64,000 nucleotides of DNA from Alkalihalophilus pseudofirmus. GTDB taxonomy: Bacteria; Bacillota; Bacilli; Bacillales; Bacillaceae_D. Shown piece by piece: positions 1 to 7,366 of this stretch. Location of the stretch: the NCBI RefSeq assembly GCF_029094545.1, contig NZ_CP117835.1, positions 3,204,001 to 3,268,000 of the forward strand. The letters run 5' to 3'. A model generated the notes under the pieces. That model was not told where the DNA came from and ran no database searches. It saw nothing but the letters and a program-made list of their open reading frames with translations. How positions within the stretch are numbered: position 1 is the first letter of the stretch; the number at the start of each line of letters is the position of its first letter. The position numbers and the translations under genes are program-made.

Positions 1-574
1 ACGATTCAATCCCGCGGTCAAATAATTCATTTGCTACAGCACCCATTAAATAGGTTTTTCCTACACCGAATTTCCCGTAAAAGTATAAACCTCCACCGTC
101 CTCACCCGGATTTGCTTTTAACGCAAACTCAAGCGCTGCCGCTCCCGCTTCTCCTCTCTCGCCGTCCATATCAATCTCCTCAAAACGAGCAGATAAGATA
201 TCTTTAGGAATGTAAAGGGACTTCATGAGCTGACTTTGTTCTTTCTGCTTTTTCTCCTGTACTTTTAGGGCACAAGGAAGGTAATGAAGCTCTAAGTGCC
301 CCCGCTCAATTGATAAAGAAGGCTGATACCCCTTCATCATGTTAGGACACTCTTTAAGCCCGGGACAGTTTGCACAAGCTCTGCGCTCTTTTTTAAATTC
401 ATAAAGCTTAACCATTCCGCTATCGATCATCTCATTTGTCACGGAATCTTTATTTTCTCTAATAAATGCCTTAATATAGGGATCAGTTAGAAGCTCTTCT
501 CTTTGTTTATCTAAACGTTCTTTTAATCCTGTGCTTTTGGCCCATTGTTTAAGCGTTGATTGAATGGATTTCAT
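1..574 (-). CDS. dnaI: DnaI, primosomal helicase loader (3' end cut off by window edge)
   Basis: AAA+ ATPase that loads the replicative helicase DnaC onto DNA together with DnaB and DnaD. About 191 codons are present; the C-terminal part lies beyond position 1. The N-terminal zinc-binding cysteines are at C67, C70, C76 and C101, the same spacing as B. subtilis DnaI, and the Walker A motif GKFGVGKT is at about residues 167-174. The ATG at 574 overlaps nothing but sits only 2 bases after the dnaB stop, with a GGAGAAAG-type ribosome site inside the dnaB 3' end, so the two are translationally coupled. Confidence 0.95.
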   Translation of the reverse strand, partial: MKSIQSTLKQWAKSTGLKERLDKQREELLTDPYIKAFIRENKDSVTNEMIDSGMVKLYEFKKERRACANCPGLKECPNMMKGYQPSLSIERGHLELHYLPCALKVQEKKQKEQSQLMKSLYIPKDILSARFEEIDMDGERGEAGAAALEFALKANPGEDGGGLYFYGKFGVGKTYLMGAVANELFDRGIES

Positions 575-576
575 TA

Positions 577-2088
577 TCAGCTTTCTCCTTTCTCCCTTTT
601 TCGTGCCCTAAGCTCTTCCATCATCTTCTCAAAACGCTTTTGGGCATCTGTCGTCTCTTTACCCGCTCCATTAGAAAGGTTTTCTGATGATGGACCGCTT
701 TTAGCACCTTCACTCTCGTCCTCTTGCTTATTTTTATTCTGCTGCGTACCTTTATTCTTTTCTTTTTCTTTTTCTTCTATCAGCCATTTAGGTAAACGAT
801 CGCGTCTTGTAGTCTTCCTTGTACCTTGACTTCTTTTTGCAGCTGGAGTACTCTGGCCTTTTTCCTTTGCTAATGCCTTTTTCTCTTGTTCTTCTCTTGC
901 TAAAAGCATAGCATCTTTCACTTTTTGGATCTTCTTTCGTGCCCAGTGAGCAGCGATCTTATCAATGAATGCTTTTTGCAGCTTCATATCATGCTGATAC
1001 AACACATAGTCAATTAAGACATTCGCTACACCAGGAAGTAAATGATAATCAATGAGCAATGATTCTACAATTTTCGCATCAGCTGGCGCGACATACGCCC
1101 CGTCTGACCTGATTTCTAGTAAGGTTAACGGCGGTATGGTTTCATAAAATTTAATAATTTTTTCTTCTTCTGTTTCAGGTTCCTTTTCACGCATCGTCTG
1201 GTGCTCTGCAGGATGCGTCCTTAATCCAAGCGCAGGAGGCTCTGAACTATGTTCGATCTTGTACCATTCTTGAGCTTTTTTCCGCAAGACATCAAGGTCT
1301 ACTTCATCATCATGCAAAACAGCCTGGCCTACAATGCGGCTCATCTCAAGAGGCTTGATCCGATACACAAATGCCAGTTTAAGAATGGCATTTTTCACTC
1401 CTTCCGTAAGAAGGCGCTCTGGAACGAGGAAGCTTGATAAGTCTTTTTTCATTAATTCAAAGTCAAATTCATCCTCACTAAATAATAAAGAATCGCTTTC
1501 CTCCCCTAACAATTCCATCTCCCCGCTAAACTTCATAGCATCTGATGTTTCAGATTGAAGGTTTGAGACAATTTCTGAATGATGGAGAGAGGTAAACACC
1601 TCATCAAAGGAATGAGTTAATTCTGTATATGTTTCTTCTTTCACAACTTCGACAGCAAAACGATCTCTCATTTGTCTGTACTTTTGTTTGCCTAAACGAT
1701 TTAATAAATAAACACTAAGCACATCATTTTCAAAAAACTGCTTAGGATTCATAGGTTTTTGTAATTCATATAAATAAGAAGAACCTTCCTCTGTTGTTTC
1801 TTTAAATGTTCTTATTAACCCTATAGCTTCTAGCTTTTTCCGCTCTTCAAAAATCGTTTGGAGAGGAATATTCATCATGAGCATCAGCTGTCTGTGAGGT
1901 TGACGTTCACTCCAGTATTGATCTCTTTCTAACTGAGCCCAAAATGTCATATATAAACTATGAGCTACTGCTCCAACCAGCGGCTGATACAATAATGTCA
2001 TTACTTTTTGATCCAGGTCCGTCAAATAATCTGAAACACGTACTGTAAAAGGATCAACAGGAAGCAGTTCCTTCCAATGCCAGCTCAT
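577..2088 (-). CDS. dnaB: DnaB, replication initiation and membrane attachment protein
   Basis: Firmicute primosome protein (not the E. coli DnaB helicase) that acts with DnaD and DnaI to load helicase at oriC and at restart sites. 503 residues. The middle and C-terminal parts carry DnaD/DnaB-type helical domains (about 320-400), followed by a lysine/glutamate-rich, low-complexity stretch and a final helix. A longer reading frame begins 20 codons upstream, but the ATG at 2088 has GGGAGGAATAAAT directly before it and begins MSWHWKELLPVDPF, typical of the family. It lies between nrdR and dnaI in an operon-like array, as in B. subtilis. Confidence 0.93.
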   Translation of the reverse strand: MSWHWKELLPVDPFTVRVSDYLTDLDQKVMTLLYQPLVGAVAHSLYMTFWAQLERDQYWSERQPHRQLMLMMNIPLQTIFEERKKLEAIGLIRTFKETTEEGSSYLYELQKPMNPKQFFENDVLSVYLLNRLGKQKYRQMRDRFAVEVVKEETYTELTHSFDEVFTSLHHSEIVSNLQSETSDAMKFSGEMELLGEESDSLLFSEDEFDFELMKKDLSSFLVPERLLTEGVKNAILKLAFVYRIKPLEMSRIVGQAVLHDDEVDLDVLRKKAQEWYKIEHSSEPPALGLRTHPAEHQTMREKEPETEEEKIIKFYETIPPLTLLEIRSDGAYVAPADAKIVESLLIDYHLLPGVANVLIDYVLYQHDMKLQKAFIDKIAAHWARKKIQKVKDAMLLAREEQEKKALAKEKGQSTPAAKRSQGTRKTTRRDRLPKWLIEEKEKEKNKGTQQNKNKQEDESEGAKSGPSSENLSNGAGKETTDAQKRFEKMMEELRARKREKGES

Positions 2089-2164
2089 ATTTATTCCTCC
2101 CTTCCTAAAAAAATCATGAGTAAAAAAGAGCTTATAGCGCAACAACACTACAGCTCTTTGATCT

Positions 2165-2620
2165 TTAACCTTTATTCATTAATTCGGTCAATTCTTTTAT
2201 AAAAACATTGATATCTTTAAATTGACGATAAACCGAAGCAAAACGCACATAAGCTACATCATCAATTGTTGCGAGTCTCTCCATCACTAACTCGCCTACA
2301 TCTTGACTGTTGACTTCATTTTTGCCTCTGCCTCGAAGTTCCCGCTCCACTTCGTTAACAATCTGCTCTAACGTCTCAAGAGGTACTGGACGCTTCTCAC
2401 ATGCACGAATAAGGCCACGCAATATTTTATCACGATTAAACTCTTGGCGTGTGCCATCTTTTTTTACTACAATTAAAGGAACTTCTTCAACCATTTCAAA
2501 GGTTGTAAAACGATTGCTGCATGATTCGCACTCTCGTCTTCTTCGAATTGAACGTCCCTCGTGGCTTGGTCTTGAGTCAAGCACCCTTGTTCCATTATAT
2601 TGACAAGCTGGACACCGCAT
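2165..2620 (-). CDS. nrdR: NrdR, ribonucleotide reductase repressor
   Basis: Zinc-finger plus ATP-cone repressor that senses dATP/ATP and binds NrdR boxes upstream of ribonucleotide reductase genes. The 151 residues are the usual family length. The zinc ribbon is formed by CPAC at residues 3-6 and CESC near 31-34, followed by the conserved RFTTFE segment. The ATP-cone spans about 49-139 ([16 protein letters not shown]). A clear AAGTGGAGATGATTAC ribosome site precedes the ATG. It is 76 bases upstream of dnaB on the same strand and probably cotranscribed. Confidence 0.96.
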   Translation of the reverse strand: MRCPACQYNGTRVLDSRPSHEGRSIRRRRECESCSNRFTTFEMVEEVPLIVVKKDGTRQEFNRDKILRGLIRACEKRPVPLETLEQIVNEVERELRGRGKNEVNSQDVGELVMERLATIDDVAYVRFASVYRQFKDINVFIKELTELMNKG

Positions 2621-2744
2621 GTAATCATCTCCACTTACTGTACCCTAACACGTGTCACCTACACCGATACAGTCTGGTTCTTAACTCTATCATATAAAAA
2701 AAGAAGGTATCTGACAAGCCAAGCTAATGAATTTGCCTTATTCT

Positions 2745-3146
2745 CTACACAAATTCATCTGCCATTCCGGTACCTAAATACGGCAGTTCCTTATCTAATT
2801 TCTCATAAATAGCCACAACGATCTTTTTACTTTTTCCAAAATCACTTGGGAGGCTTGTACCGCTTGAACAAGAAATATCAATAGCCGTTCGGTAAGGCTT
2901 TACCGTTACGATAGTGGCGACTAGAAGGGACTGTCCACCTTTTTGGGGCTCGGCAATCACTTCTCCTCGGCCGGTTTCTGCCTCTTTGATTTTCCATCCG
3001 GATGAAGAAAGTACAGATTCAACTGCATGCATGGCTTTATCTTTAGAAGTTTTATAGTAACGAGTTCTTAACCGTTCATCATAATGAGATTCAGCTGTTT
3101 CAGTATGATTATTAATAAATTGACCAATAAACTGACGAATAGACAT
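2745..3146 (-). CDS. Conserved hypothetical cytosolic protein between speD and nrdR
   Basis: Not confidently recognised. 133 residues, no signal peptide or membrane segment. The central part (about 40-115) has alternating short hydrophobic strands (GWKIKEAETGRGEVIAE, LVATIVTVKPYRTAIDISC), which suggests a small alpha/beta fold. The ATG at 3146 is preferred over a GTG three codons upstream because TTAGGTGAATATA places a ribosome site correctly only for the ATG. It lies downstream of the speD terminator and 124 bases before nrdR, so it may head the nrdR-dnaB-dnaI transcript. B. subtilis has no gene at this point as far as I recall. Confidence 0.75.
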   Translation of the reverse strand: MSIRQFIGQFINNHTETAESHYDERLRTRYYKTSKDKAMHAVESVLSSSGWKIKEAETGRGEVIAEPQKGGQSLLVATIVTVKPYRTAIDISCSSGTSLPSDFGKSKKIVVAIYEKLDKELPYLGTGMADEFV

Positions 3147-3218
3147 TATATTCACCTAACTTTTCTTTTTCTTTCATTAATCATACCACACTCATCTAAG
3201 CAAATCAGTTTCAGTACA

Positions 3219-3257
3219 CACAAAAAAGAGGAGCATCTATGCCCCTCTTTTTATGTG
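3219..3257 (-). terminator. Intrinsic terminator of speD
   Basis: An A/T-flanked hairpin, AAAGAGGGGCAT paired with ATGCTCCTCTTT in the minus-strand reading, followed by a T-rich tract, lies 35 bases after the speD stop. Confidence 0.85.
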
Positions 3258-3291
3258 CGCAAACTAACCTGCGCCAAATGTTCTCTTTATG

Positions 3292-3675
3292 TTAGAACGC
3301 ATTTACTGTTGTTTTTTCTACTTTGACTGGTCCCATTCCTCTTGGTACTTCAATCACTTCACTTGTACTAGCACCAAGCGCTTCAGCAATATAATTAGAT
3401 GCTACATTAGGATCAATACGATCTCCACATGTATAGACATCAATACTTGCATATCCATGTTCTGGGAAGCTGTGAATCGTTAAATGAGACTCTGAAATGA
3501 TGACTACGCCGCTAACACCATGTGGTGCAAATTTGTGAAATGCTACTTCACGTACTTCTGCACCTGCTTTAAGTGCAGCATCTACAAATGTTTGTTCGAT
3601 AAAACTCATATTATTCAACTTCTCAATATTACATCCCCAAAGTTCTGCAATAACGTGACGACCCATAGTGTCCAT
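3292..3675 (-). CDS. speD: SpeD, S-adenosylmethionine decarboxylase proenzyme
   Basis: Pyruvoyl enzyme that decarboxylates S-adenosylmethionine to supply aminopropyl groups for spermidine. It is the short prokaryotic class (127 residues). Self-cleavage should occur between E62 and S63 in SESH; H68 and C83 are the other conserved catalytic residues and both are present. The ribosome site AAGGGGG is unusually G-rich. In B. subtilis speD lies downstream of gapB; here a 363-base gap and its own sigma-A promoter separate the two. The long leader could control translation (see the leader entry). Confidence 0.97.
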   Translation of the reverse strand: MDTMGRHVIAELWGCNIEKLNNMSFIEQTFVDAALKAGAEVREVAFHKFAPHGVSGVVIISESHLTIHSFPEHGYASIDVYTCGDRIDPNVASNYIAEALGASTSEVIEVPRGMGPVKVEKTTVNAF

Positions 3676-3817
3676 AAGTTGAATCCCCCTTCACAAAAAA
3701 TTCATGCCTTCTCAAGCATGTAGGATCGTTCAGTTACACGGGGGAAAGTTAGTCCAAAGAGGTCCTAACCCTTTCTGCAAGTAAACGCATCCTGGTTTGC
3801 TTTAATTGAAGTTCACG
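3676..3817 (-). promoter_or_regulatory. Possible structured leader RNA of speD
   Basis: Inferred untranslated leader of about 140 nt between the speD promoter and ATG. In the minus-strand reading it holds a GGGTTAG...CTAAC hairpin (3742-3771), a segment TCCCCC (3740-3745) complementary to GGGGGA in the ribosome site (3683-3690), and a CATGC...GCATG hairpin (3703-3720). TCCCCC overlaps the base of the first hairpin, so an SD-exposed and an SD-paired state are both possible. The structure is my inference; I do not match it to a known riboswitch. Confidence 0.4.
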
Positions 3818-3823
3818 AAAATC

Positions 3824-3852
3824 AGTATACTTGTTTTATAAATTGAATGCAA
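3824..3852 (-). promoter_or_regulatory. Sigma-A promoter of speD
   Basis: The minus strand shows TTGCAT, a 17-base spacer and TATACT, a near-consensus housekeeping promoter. The predicted start is near 3817. Confidence 0.75.
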
Positions 3853-4038
3853 CCAATCCTTGTCATTTTTTTAAAAGAAATTTTTGCTACATTTTTTAAT
3901 GTATAGTGAAACAATGACCAGGACTGGTGCAAACATAGGTATACCTTCATTTCATGGGCACTTCTCTTTTGTTAGGGTAACCAAACAGGACATTGCTATG
4001 AGCTTATATACGATAAAGCAATCGTACAAACGTTAAAA
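3853..4038. other. Gap between speD promoter and gapB
   Basis: No convincing reading frame. It holds only weak inverted repeats, such as TACGAT/ATCGTA near 4012-4030, and no T-tracted terminator after gapB, so gapB transcription could read into speD. Confidence 0.5.
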
Positions 4039-5064
4039 TCAGCTCACATGAGTAGGTTCAGCTATTTTTTTTGCCACAAGATTCATGAGATCGACTACGC
4101 GGCAAGAGTATCCCCATTCGTTATCATACCAAGCAAGAACCTTCACTTGACGATCGCTCATCACCATTGTTGATAAACCGTCAATTACAGATGATTGCTC
4201 TTCACCGTTAAAATCAATGGAAACAAGCGGTTCGTCAGAGAAACCTAAAATACCTTTAAGTGATCCTTCTGCAGCCATCTTAAGAGCAGTATTCACTTCT
4301 TCTTGAGTCACGTCCTTTTTCACTTGAACTACTAAGTCCACTAAAGACACGTTAGGTGTAGGAACACGTAATGCCATCCCGTTTAATTTGCCTTCAAGCT
4401 GCGGAAGAACTTTAGCAATTGCTTTTGCAGCCCCTGTTGAAGTAGGAATAATGGATTGTCCGCATGCACGAGCGCGGCGAAGGTCTTTGTGCGGATTATC
4501 AATATTCTTTTGATCATTTGTATAAGCGTGTACCGTTGTCATTAAACCGCTTTCAATTCCAAACGTCTCATCAATAACCTTTGCAACAGGTGCAAGGCAG
4601 TTTGTTGTACATGATGCGTTAGAAATAATATGGTGATTACCTGGGTCATATTCATGATCATTTACACCCATCACAATCGTTACATCTTCATCTTTTGCTG
4701 GAGCTGTGATTAATACTTTCTTTGCACCAGCTTCAATATGATATCCAGCCGTTTCTTGTGTTTTAAATTTACCAGTAGCTTCAATAACAATGTCTACTCC
4801 AAGCTTTGCCCATGGCAGCTCACGAGGGTCACGTGAATGAAGCAGTTGGACTACTTTTCCATCAACTACAATCGTATCGTCTTTCGCTTCTACAGGAAGA
4901 GTGTATGTTCCATGGATACTGTCATATTTAATTAAGTGAGCAAGTGTTTCTGCCGGGTAGCTCGCATTAATCGCAACAACCTCCACTTCATCCTCAAGCA
5001 TTGCTTTACGAAATACCATACGGCCAATACGACCAAATCCATTGATGGCAACTTTAACCTTCAT
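4039..5064 (-). CDS. gapB: GapB, gluconeogenic glyceraldehyde-3-phosphate dehydrogenase
   Basis: Oxidoreductase of the lower glycolytic/gluconeogenic pathway. The coenzyme region reads INASYPAETLAHL, as in B. subtilis GapB (NADP-preferring), rather than the aspartate-containing form of glycolytic GapA. The catalytic cysteine lies in NASCTTNC (about residue 152). 341 residues. The ATG at 5064 is chosen over one six codons upstream because GGAGAGGGGAATTCTA precedes it. A CcpN-like site overlaps the promoter, which fits repression by glucose. The gene is followed by the speD leader region. Confidence 0.96.
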   Translation of the reverse strand: MKVKVAINGFGRIGRMVFRKAMLEDEVEVVAINASYPAETLAHLIKYDSIHGTYTLPVEAKDDTIVVDGKVVQLLHSRDPRELPWAKLGVDIVIEATGKFKTQETAGYHIEAGAKKVLITAPAKDEDVTIVMGVNDHEYDPGNHHIISNASCTTNCLAPVAKVIDETFGIESGLMTTVHAYTNDQKNIDNPHKDLRRARACGQSIIPTSTGAAKAIAKVLPQLEGKLNGMALRVPTPNVSLVDLVVQVKKDVTQEEVNTALKMAAEGSLKGILGFSDEPLVSIDFNGEEQSSVIDGLSTMVMSDRQVKVLAWYDNEWGYSCRVVDLMNLVAKKIAEPTHVS

Positions 5065-5118
5065 TAGAATTCCCCTCTCCAAATATATGTTATACTCAAT
5101 ATTGTTTTTATGTTAATT

Positions 5119-5129
5119 AGTATATCATA
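5119..5129 (-). promoter_or_regulatory. CcpN-like operator at the gapB promoter
   Basis: TATGATATACT on the minus strand fits the published CcpN consensus TRTGHYATAYW at every position and overlaps a -10 hexamer TATACT. CcpN represses gapB and pckA in glucose-grown B. subtilis. The regulator gene is not in this window, so binding is inferred. Confidence 0.6.
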
Positions 5130-5186
5130 TATACCATAAAAGGACGATTACTTTTTGAAAAAAACTGTGGAAAATGTGTGTCTGAC

Positions 5187-5224
5187 TATAAAAAGAACCC
5201 TTCTAACTGATTAGAAGGGTTCTT
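5187..5224 (-). terminator. Terminator embedded in the coaE 3' end
   Basis: AAAGAACCCTTCT pairs with AGAAGGGTTCTTT, then a T-tract. The upstream arm encodes the last coaE codons (K-E-P-F-stop). Confidence 0.9.
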
Positions 5225-5810
5225 TTGACCAATGTTGTATCACATTTTTTAATTGTTGAAAGGTTTCTTCAAGAGATCGGCTGTTATCTATAATATAATC
5301 TGCACGCGATTTTTTATCCTCTAATGGCAGCTGCGAGGCGATTCTTGCTTTTGCATCTTCACTTCCTGCCTGGTCTCTGTCTAGCAAACGGTTCAGTTGT
5401 GTTTGTTTATCAACATACACAAGCATCACCCGATCAACAAGATGAAACAAGTTACTCTCAAATAAAAGCGGAATATCAAAAATAATTGTCTCGTGACCTT
5501 CGGCTTCATACCTGTCTTTTTGGGCAAGCATTTCACGCCGAACCGCAGGATGAACAATTTGATTTAATTCCGACCGCTTTTTCTCATCCTTAAATATTAT
5601 AGAACCTAGCTTTTTGCGATTAATCGTGCCATCTTCAAATAATATCTCACGTCCAAACTGCCCTACAATCGCTTCGTAAGCACCCATGCCTGGCTCTACC
5701 ACATCTCTTGCAATTTTATCCGCGTCAATTATGGGATAACCGTGTTCACTCAGCCAGTTGGAAACGGTAGATTTCCCGCTGGCAATACCCCCTGTTAATC
5801 CAATCAGCAT
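5211..5810 (-). CDS. coaE: CoaE, dephospho-CoA kinase
   Basis: Phosphorylates the 3'-hydroxyl of dephospho-CoA, the last step of coenzyme A synthesis. 199 residues, normal for the family. The P-loop GLTGGIASGKST is at residues 4-15; the CoaE-typical DADKIARDVVEPG follows at about 30-42, and FDIPLLFE near 110. The ATG has GAAAGGGTACGGAT before it. It is the last gene of polA-mutM-ytaF-coaE, and its stop codon lies inside the terminator stem. Confidence 0.97.
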   Translation of the reverse strand: MLIGLTGGIASGKSTVSNWLSEHGYPIIDADKIARDVVEPGMGAYEAIVGQFGREILFEDGTINRKKLGSIIFKDEKKRSELNQIVHPAVRREMLAQKDRYEAEGHETIIFDIPLLFESNLFHLVDRVMLVYVDKQTQLNRLLDRDQAGSEDAKARIASQLPLEDKKSRADYIIDNSRSLEETFQQLKNVIQHWSKEPF

Positions 5811-5828
5811 ATCCGTACCCTTTCTTCC

Positions 5829-6464
5829 TTACAGACTTAAAATTCCTAAAACAATTAAAAGCAACCCAGGAATAAATGAAAATTTCTTCATCATGCGCGA
5901 CTCTGAAAAACGGAATCCGCTCTTCATGCCGAGCGTGACAAATAAAGCACTCATTAAGGCCACACTTACAGCCATTGGAATCGGAGAAAAACCAATTAAA
6001 GCCGCTCCTATCCCCGCCCCAAACGCATCAAGGGACAGAGCAATCCCAAGCAACACGGCTTCACGGCCAGTAATGGTACCGGAATTGTCAATATCAGCAA
6101 CCATCGGCTTTCTCAGTATTCGAATAACGACACCAAACATTTTAATTTCAAAGTTCATAATGATCTCATCTTCTTTTGTTTTCTCGGAAGCTTTTGCCGG
6201 CCTGAACACTTGATACATGGCCCAAGCTCCAATCAAGATCAAGATCATCCCGCCGATAGAGCCCGCGACCTCAGCTGGCAGAACTCGCTGGATTACACTT
6301 CCAAATGCCATAGCTAGTAAAATGGAGGTTGCAGAGCAGCAAGCAATAAAAAGTAAAGATTTGAATGGCAGTTTCATTTTCCTAAGTCCATACGTTAACC
6401 CTACACCGAAACTATCTAAGCTCACAGCAAGTGCGAGCGCAAGTAATGAAAGAATCTCAACCAT
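5829..6464 (-). CDS. ytaF: YtaF, sporulation-associated MntP-like membrane protein
   Basis: Integral membrane protein of the YtaF/MntP (DUF204) family; in B. subtilis it is linked to sporulation, function not settled. 211 residues with six likely membrane helices arranged as two repeats, each containing a characteristic SLDSFGVG or SLDAFGAG motif (about residues 15 and 145). The ATG at 6464 is preferred to an upstream in-frame one because GGGAGGAGCTTATCACG precedes it. It lies 18 bases before coaE and 63 after mutM on the same strand. Confidence 0.9.
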   Translation of the reverse strand: MVEILSLLALALAVSLDSFGVGLTYGLRKMKLPFKSLLFIACCSATSILLAMAFGSVIQRVLPAEVAGSIGGMILILIGAWAMYQVFRPAKASEKTKEDEIIMNFEIKMFGVVIRILRKPMVADIDNSGTITGREAVLLGIALSLDAFGAGIGAALIGFSPIPMAVSVALMSALFVTLGMKSGFRFSESRMMKKFSFIPGLLLIVLGILSL

Positions 6465-6527
6465 CGTGATAAGCTCCTCCCACCTAGACGATACGATAGT
6501 ATATGGCAAAAGCCTATCCGATGTACG

Positions 6528-7352
6528 TTACAATTGGCAATTTGGACAAAAATGAGTGCCTCGGCCTCCCACAACGGTCTTTAAAATGTCCGTACCACAC
6601 TGACGGCAAGGTTCGTTTTTTCTTCCGTACACATCTAATTTCTGTTGAAACATCCCCATTTCACCTTGACCATTCACATAGGACTTAATCGAGCTTCCTC
6701 CCATTTCAACTGCTTCTTCTAAAGTAGAAACAATCGCCTTATGCAATACAGCCATTTCCTCTTTGCTTAAAGAATGTGCTAATCTCTCAGGATGAATACG
6801 AGCTCTAAATAATGCCTCATCGACATAGATGTTTCCAAGCCCTACCACCGTTTTTTGGTCTAGGAGAGCAACCTTTATTTTCCGATTGGTTTTCTGAAAT
6901 GCGTTCATTAAAAGCTCTGAGGTAAATTGCTCAGAAAATGGCTCTACCCCTAAATGAGCTAAAGGCAGGACCTTCTCTTCTGAGCCTTTTGGAAATAGAT
7001 GCATCGTGCCAAACTTCCTCACATCCTGATACCTTAGCTCTTCCCCATCTGTAAAATGGAAAATAACATGAGTATGAGGAGGCAGCGGCTCTTCTTTTTC
7101 ATATAGACCATAACGACCTTCCATTCGAAGGTGAGAAACCATTACGATATCATCGAACTCAAAAAGTAAAAACTTCCCTCTTCTTCGTATGCTCCGAATC
7201 GTTTGATTCATAAGAAGTGTTTCAAACTCCAAAACATCCGCCGGCTCTTTAATTATATTTGCCCACTTAACGGTTATTCCGGCTATCGTTTTACCGATCA
7301 CTAATTCTGTTAACGTCCGTTTGACCGTTTCAACTTCAGGTAATTCAGGCAT
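6528..7352 (-). CDS. mutM: MutM, formamidopyrimidine-DNA glycosylase
   Basis: Base-excision repair enzyme that removes 8-oxoguanine and cuts the AP site. It begins MPELPEVETV, where Pro after Met-removal is the catalytic nucleophile and the following Glu is essential. The zinc finger at the C-terminus has CRQC and CPNC near 246-271. 274 residues, standard length. It starts 14 bases after polA; polA-mutM pairing is common in Bacillaceae and couples repair excision with gap filling. Confidence 0.97.
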   Translation of the reverse strand: MPELPEVETVKRTLTELVIGKTIAGITVKWANIIKEPADVLEFETLLMNQTIRSIRRRGKFLLFEFDDIVMVSHLRMEGRYGLYEKEEPLPPHTHVIFHFTDGEELRYQDVRKFGTMHLFPKGSEEKVLPLAHLGVEPFSEQFTSELLMNAFQKTNRKIKVALLDQKTVVGLGNIYVDEALFRARIHPERLAHSLSKEEMAVLHKAIVSTLEEAVEMGGSSIKSYVNGQGEMGMFQQKLDVYGRKNEPCRQCGTDILKTVVGGRGTHFCPNCQL

Positions 7353-7366
7353 GTTGTCCTCTCTCC

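Noticed and set aside
577-829. Frames antisense to dnaB and many similar plus-strand frames across the window
   Set aside because: They mirror strongly recognised genes on the other strand, lack ribosome sites and have no family features.
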